From positions 310,001 through 374,000 of the forward strand of contig NZ_JAHRCY010000006.1 of the NCBI RefSeq assembly GCF_019083965.1: 64,000 nucleotides of DNA, read 5' to 3'. Of this stretch, positions 60,225 through 64,000 are shown piece by piece; the stretch's first letter is position 1; every line of letters begins with the position of its first letter. A program made the position numbers and the translations under genes. The stretch is from Catellatospora tritici (GTDB lineage Bacteria; Actinomycetota; Actinomycetes; Mycobacteriales; Micromonosporaceae). The notes beneath the pieces are model-generated. The model saw only the letters and a program-made list of their open reading frames with translations. It did no database searches and was not told where the DNA came from.

Positions 60225-60899
60225 ATGAGCATCGCCACTACGAACACGCCCGCGCGGGCGCCGCTGCCGCCGATCGGGGTGGCCCGTTCGGCGCCGCGCC
60301 GCCGATCCTGGGCCCAGGGCTCGCTCGCGGTGCTGCTCATCGTGCTCGGCGCGCTGACCGCCGGATACGTGGTCATGCGCATGGGCAGCACGCACGACTT
60401 CCTCGCCGTCGGCGTCCCGGTCGGGGCAGGCGCCGAGATCCGCGCGGCGGACCTGGTGATCGTCCGGGTCAACGACGCGGCGGGCCTCAAGCCGATCCCG
60501 GCCGAGCAGGCCGCGAACGTGGTCGGCAAGCGCGCGCTGATGGCGCTGGTGCCCGGTTCGCTGATCACCATGGACCAGATCACCGACACACCGGTGCCGG
60601 GACCGGGCATGGAGCTGGTCGGCATCGCGCTGGACGAGGACCGGATGCCCACCCTGTCCCGCATCCCGGTCGGCGCCTCGGTGCTGATCGTGCTCAAGCC
60701 GGCGGACCGCCCGGCCGGCGAGGCCGGCACCCCCGAGCTGGTGCCGCCGCGCACCATCACAGCGAAGATCATCGATCGGATCGCCGGCACCAAGGTCGGC
60801 CAGACCATCCTCAACGTCGAGGTCGCCACCGCCGACGCGCCCACCGTCGCGCTGGCCGCGGCCGACAAGCGCCTCGTGCTGACGCTCGACGGTCCGTAG
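60225..60899 (+). CDS. SAF domain protein, CpaB/RcpC-like
   Basis: A 224-residue protein with one N-terminal membrane helix (about 29-50) and an SAF domain (DFLAVGVPVGAGAEIRAADLVIVRV) as in Flp pilus assembly protein CpaB. CpaB is thought to act at the cell wall or secretin level; Gram-positive versions lack the outer-membrane secretin. RBS AGGAG lies 8 nt before ATG 60225. The adjacent CpaE/CpaF genes support the assignment. Confidence 0.85.
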   Translation: MSIATTNTPARAPLPPIGVARSAPRRRSWAQGSLAVLLIVLGALTAGYVVMRMGSTHDFLAVGVPVGAGAEIRAADLVIVRVNDAAGLKPIPAEQAANVVGKRALMALVPGSLITMDQITDTPVPGPGMELVGIALDEDRMPTLSRIPVGASVLIVLKPADRPAGEAGTPELVPPRTITAKIIDRIAGTKVGQTILNVEVATADAPTVALAAADKRLVLTLDGP

Positions 60900-60908
60900 G
60901 CGGCCACG

Positions 60909-61697
60909 ATGACGCTGATCGCCCTGGTCTCGGCGAAGGGCTCGCCGGGCTGCTCGACCGCCGCGCTCGCCTTCACGCTGACGTGGCCCGCCCCGACCCT
61001 GCTGGCCGAGTGCGACCCGGCGGGCGGCGACCTGCTCGCCGGCTACCTGTCGCGCTACGAACTGCCCACCACCCGGGGCGTGCTGCCGCTGGCCTCCTCG
61101 GCCCTGCGCGGCACCGCCGAGCAGGACCTGACCGGAAACCTGATCGACCTGGACTCCCCGCGCCAGCAGCGGATGGCCCTGCCCGGCCTGACCGAGCCCT
61201 CGCAGAGCTCGTCGCTGAACCTGGCCTGGACCAGCCTCGCCGACCTCTTCGCCCGGATGACCGGCAGCACGGTGCTGGCCGACTGCGGCCGCCTGGCCGC
61301 GGCGAACCCGCCCTGGGCGCTGCTCGGCCGGGCCGACCTGGTGCTGCTCACGGTACGGGCGCGCTCGCTGCGCACGGTCTCCCCGGCCGCCTCCGCGATC
61401 GGGGCGATGCGCCGCGAACTGCCGCCGGGCTTCGTGGAGAGCAGCGTCGGGCTGCTGCTGGTCGGCAGCGGCATCTCCGGCCGCGACATCGCCCGCAACC
61501 TGGGCGTGCCGGTGGTCGCCGCGCTGCCGTGGGATCCGGGCAGCGGCGCCGCGCTGTCCGGCGAGGGCCGGGGGCGGCGCCGGGCGCCGCTGATGAAGGC
61601 CGCCGCCGCGGCGTACGACAACGTCTGCGCGGCGATGGCGGTGGCCCGGCCGGAGGCCTCGCGCCGCGACACCGAGCGACTGCCGGTGGTCCGATGA
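60909..61697 (+). CDS. CpaE/MinD-like ATPase of the Tad locus
   Basis: A 262-residue P-loop protein with a deviant Walker A loop (SAKGSPGCSTAAL, residues 8-20) of the ParA/MinD group, and LLAECDPAGGDLLAGYL for the Walker A' Asp. It probably helps localise the secretion machine. There is no receiver domain, so it is a shortened CpaE. Its stop overlaps the cpaF start by 4 bp. Confidence 0.88.
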   Translation: MTLIALVSAKGSPGCSTAALAFTLTWPAPTLLAECDPAGGDLLAGYLSRYELPTTRGVLPLASSALRGTAEQDLTGNLIDLDSPRQQRMALPGLTEPSQSSSLNLAWTSLADLFARMTGSTVLADCGRLAAANPPWALLGRADLVLLTVRARSLRTVSPAASAIGAMRRELPPGFVESSVGLLLVGSGISGRDIARNLGVPVVAALPWDPGSGAALSGEGRGRRRAPLMKAAAAAYDNVCAAMAVARPEASRRDTERLPVVR

Positions 61698-63235
61698 CCG
61701 CCCGTCCGTACATCCCGCTGCCGCCACCGGAGCCCAATCCGCCGGTGCGCGTCAACGGTCACGCCCGGGTGCCGTCGCCGCACGGCACCGCCGTGGCGTA
61801 TGCCGGGCCGCCGTCACCGGGCGGCTCGGGGGCGGCGCCGAACCTGCCGGTGCCGATCGACTACGGCGTGGTCCGCCAGTTGCAGAGCCGCGTCACCGAG
61901 ACGCTGACCCGGCTGCTCACCGACGCCGCCAACGTCACCCCGGGCTACCGGCGCGAGGTCGCCGCCCGGATCGGCCGCGAGATCATCGCCGACTACGCGG
62001 TGGCGATGGCGCACGCGGGCCAGCCGATCAGCCCCGCGCAGGAGCAGGCACTGCTCGACGCGGTGGTGGCGGGCATGTTCGGCGCCGGGCGGTTGCAGCG
62101 GCTGCTGGACGACCCGTACGTCACCAACGTGCACATCATCGGCTGCGACCAGGTGCTGCTGCACCACGCCGACGGCAGCCGCAGCCGCGGCGAGCCCGTC
62201 GCCGACAGCGACGACGAACTCGTCAGCATGCTCCAGGTGCTGGCGATGCGGGTGGCCGCCACCGAGCGCCAGCTGTCGGAGTCCAACCCGGAGCTGGACA
62301 TGCAGCTGCCCGACGGCTCCCGGATGACGGTGCTGTACAAGGTGTCGCCCCGGCCGATCGTCTACATCCGCAAGCACACGCTGTTCGCGGCGTCGCTGGA
62401 GGAGCTGCGCGACCGCTACGGGATGATCGACCTGCTGATGTACCGGTTCCTGGTGAAGGCGCTGGAGGCGGGCGCCAACATCATGGTCGCGGGCCTGGCC
62501 GCCTCGGGCAAGACCACGCTGCTGCGGGCGCTGGCGCGCACCATCCCGGCGGGGGAGCCGTACATCACCCTCGAGGAGTCGCGCGAGCTGGGCCTGCACG
62601 AGGCCGCGATGCCGCAGGACGAGAACTGGGTGATCAGCCTGGAGGCCCTGCAGGGCCACGGGGAGTACGACAACAACGGCAAGCGCCGCGGCGAGAAGAC
62701 CCTGCACGACATGATGCCGATCACGCAGCGGCTCGGCGTGCGGCGGGTGATCGTGGGCGAGACCCGCGGCCGCGAGATCGTGCCGATGCTGCGGGCGATG
62801 ACGGTCAGCCGGGGCGCGATGTGCACCATCCACGCCCGGCAGGCGCGCGAGGTGATGGACTCGATCGTCCAGCTGGCCTGCTCGTACGGCAACGATATCG
62901 GCGCCGAGCAGGCGCTGCGGATGGCGGCGCAGGGCATCGACCTGATCGTCTACACGACCGTGGTCGACGAGCGGGCCATCGGCGGCGGTGAGCACCGGTT
63001 CGTCTCGCATGTGATCGAGGTCGGCGGCATGCGCGACGGCCGGGTCATCACCACGACCGTGTTCGGTCCCGGCCCGGACGGCCGGGGCGTGCCTCGCCAC
63101 CTGCCCGAACGCATCCGCGACGACCTGATGGACGTGGGCTACGACCCGCGTGAGCTGATCCCGTACATCGAGGCGGGGGCGCACAACCGGGGCTCGTGGA
63201 CGCGTGAACTGCTCACCAAGCGGGTGCGCTCATGA
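61694..63235 (+). CDS. cpaF: Type II/IV secretion ATPase CpaF (TadA)
   Basis: A 513-residue hexameric ATPase that powers pilus or secretion assembly. A Pro-rich N-terminus of about 55 residues comes first, then the core. Walker A is GLAASGKTTLL, the Asp box ITLEESRELGL, Walker B VRRVIVGETRG, and the His box MCTIHARQARE. The motifs are complete. It overlaps cpaE by 4 bp and the TadB gene by 4 bp. Confidence 0.94.
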   Translation: MTARPYIPLPPPEPNPPVRVNGHARVPSPHGTAVAYAGPPSPGGSGAAPNLPVPIDYGVVRQLQSRVTETLTRLLTDAANVTPGYRREVAARIGREIIADYAVAMAHAGQPISPAQEQALLDAVVAGMFGAGRLQRLLDDPYVTNVHIIGCDQVLLHHADGSRSRGEPVADSDDELVSMLQVLAMRVAATERQLSESNPELDMQLPDGSRMTVLYKVSPRPIVYIRKHTLFAASLEELRDRYGMIDLLMYRFLVKALEAGANIMVAGLAASGKTTLLRALARTIPAGEPYITLEESRELGLHEAAMPQDENWVISLEALQGHGEYDNNGKRRGEKTLHDMMPITQRLGVRRVIVGETRGREIVPMLRAMTVSRGAMCTIHARQAREVMDSIVQLACSYGNDIGAEQALRMAAQGIDLIVYTTVVDERAIGGGEHRFVSHVIEVGGMRDGRVITTTVFGPGPDGRGVPRHLPERIRDDLMDVGYDPRELIPYIEAGAHNRGSWTRELLTKRVRS

Positions 63236-64000
63236 TCCAGATTCTGGCGATCCTGTCGGTGCTGCTGATCGGCGTCGGCCTGACCATGGCCGTCGTGTTC
63301 CTGATCGGCACCACCAAGCCGATCGGCCCGGCCTCGCCGACGAAGCTGTGGCTGCGCCGGTTCTGGGCCGGCCCGGGCCGCACCGCCGCGCAGCGCCGGG
63401 CCCACCGGTCGCTGCTGGTCTTCGCGGTGGTGGCCGGGGCGGCCGCGTGGCTGTTCACCGGCTGGCCGGTCGGCGGCGTGGTCGTGATGCTGGCCATCCC
63501 GGGCGTGCCGTGGCTGTTCGCGGCGGCCGGCGCGGAGAAGAAGGCGATCGCCCGGCTCGGTGCGCTGGAGACGTGGACCCGGCGGGTCAGTGACTACGTG
63601 CGCAACGGCATCGGGTTGCAGGCCGCCATCATCGCCACCGCGCGCACCGCACCGCCGCTGCTGAACATCGAGGTCAAGACGCTGGCCGCCCGGTTGCAGG
63701 CGGGCACCGACGCGCCCACGGCGCTGCGGATGTTCGCCGAGGACCTCGACGACCACAGCTCCGACGAGGTTATCGCGCCGCTGATCCTGCAGGCCGCCGA
63801 CGCGGGTGACGGTCTTTACGCCGCGCTGACCGACATCGCCCAGTCGCTGTCGGACGAGGTCGTGGCCCGGTCCACGGTGGACAGCGAGCGGGCCAGCGCC
63901 CGCTTCACGGTGCGCTTCCTCACCGGGGTGACCGTGGCCGTGCTCGTGTTCGGCGCGTTCAGCGCGGGATATGCCGCGCCCTACCGCACCAGCATGGGGC
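63232..64000 (+). CDS. TadB-type inner-membrane secretion protein (partial)
   Basis: Only the first 256 residues are present; the gene runs off the window. A type II secretion system F domain begins at about residue 110 (LETWTRRVSDYVRNGIGLQAAI, EDLDDHSSDEVIAPLILQAAD). Membrane helices occupy residues 4-25 and 60-95, and a further one begins at about 235. It forms the platform for CpaF. TadC and pilin genes are expected downstream. Confidence 0.9.
   Translation, partial: MIQILAILSVLLIGVGLTMAVVFLIGTTKPIGPASPTKLWLRRFWAGPGRTAAQRRAHRSLLVFAVVAGAAAWLFTGWPVGGVVVMLAIPGVPWLFAAAGAEKKAIARLGALETWTRRVSDYVRNGIGLQAAIIATARTAPPLLNIEVKTLAARLQAGTDAPTALRMFAEDLDDHSSDEVIAPLILQAADAGDGLYAALTDIAQSLSDEVVARSTVDSERASARFTVRFLTGVTVAVLVFGAFSAGYAAPYRTSMG

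Overview
The window is very GC-rich actinobacterial DNA. The gene mix points to the family Micromonosporaceae (Micromonospora/Actinoplanes/Catellatospora type): an Scr1-type regulator with a DUF397 partner, DUF6158, DUF6232, DUF5522 and CU044_5270 families, ECF sigma factors, an ergothioneine operon, P450s, a LuxR-type AAA regulator and a Tad-type secretion locus. The genus cannot be fixed from the sequence alone. It reads as ordinary chromosome: I saw no transposase, integrase, phage gene, CRISPR array, rRNA or tRNA.

Layout. 1-5.2 kb: the end of an ATP-grasp enzyme, a sulfotransferase, peptide deformylase with a DUF3105 membrane protein, PolX and a divergent acylphosphatase. 5.2-16.9 kb: an exported dienelactone hydrolase, an ECF sigma/CU044_5270 pair, a ferredoxin-reductase-like flavoprotein, DUF4253, the Scr1/DUF397 pair, an alpha/beta hydrolase, an ECF42 sigma/DGPF pair, an MFS exporter, a VOC protein and an AraC regulator. 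17-26 kb: small accessory genes (DUF5522, two GNATs, a P450, small LuxR-type and DUF6158 proteins, CBS-BON, a Rho_N-like protein, an aldo/keto reductase, an LPXTG wall protein, a NicO metal transporter). 26-36 kb: a secreted GH18 chitinase, a repeat-filled gap, egtABCD with no egtE beside it, and a NarL-type two-component system. 36-53 kb: a secreted lysozyme-like protein, a MarR regulator coupled to a rifampicin-phosphotransferase-like enzyme, a FIST sensor followed by a GGDEF-EAL protein, an AspT-type transporter, a solute-binding/VWA chimera, an ADP-ribosylglycohydrolase, and a divergent HxlR/NmrA pair with a visible operator. 53-64 kb: a Cys-rich metallothionein-like protein, a large LuxR regulator, a second P450, and a Tad/Flp locus (lipoprotein, poly-Gly secreted protein, CpaB-like SAF protein, CpaE-like ATPase, CpaF, TadB) that runs off the window end.

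Two genome-scale patterns stand out. First, at least four unrelated families of dispersed intergenic inverted repeats occur here (two to four copies each), mostly at gene ends. Second, eleven genes start 6-7 nt after a TANNNT hexamer and none needs a Shine-Dalgarno, which is the layout of leaderless transcripts. In the polX/acyP pair the two divergent -10 hexamers overlap by 2 bp. These patterns are my main candidates for something under-described. The protein-coding content mostly falls in known families, though several proteins have no function I can assign.
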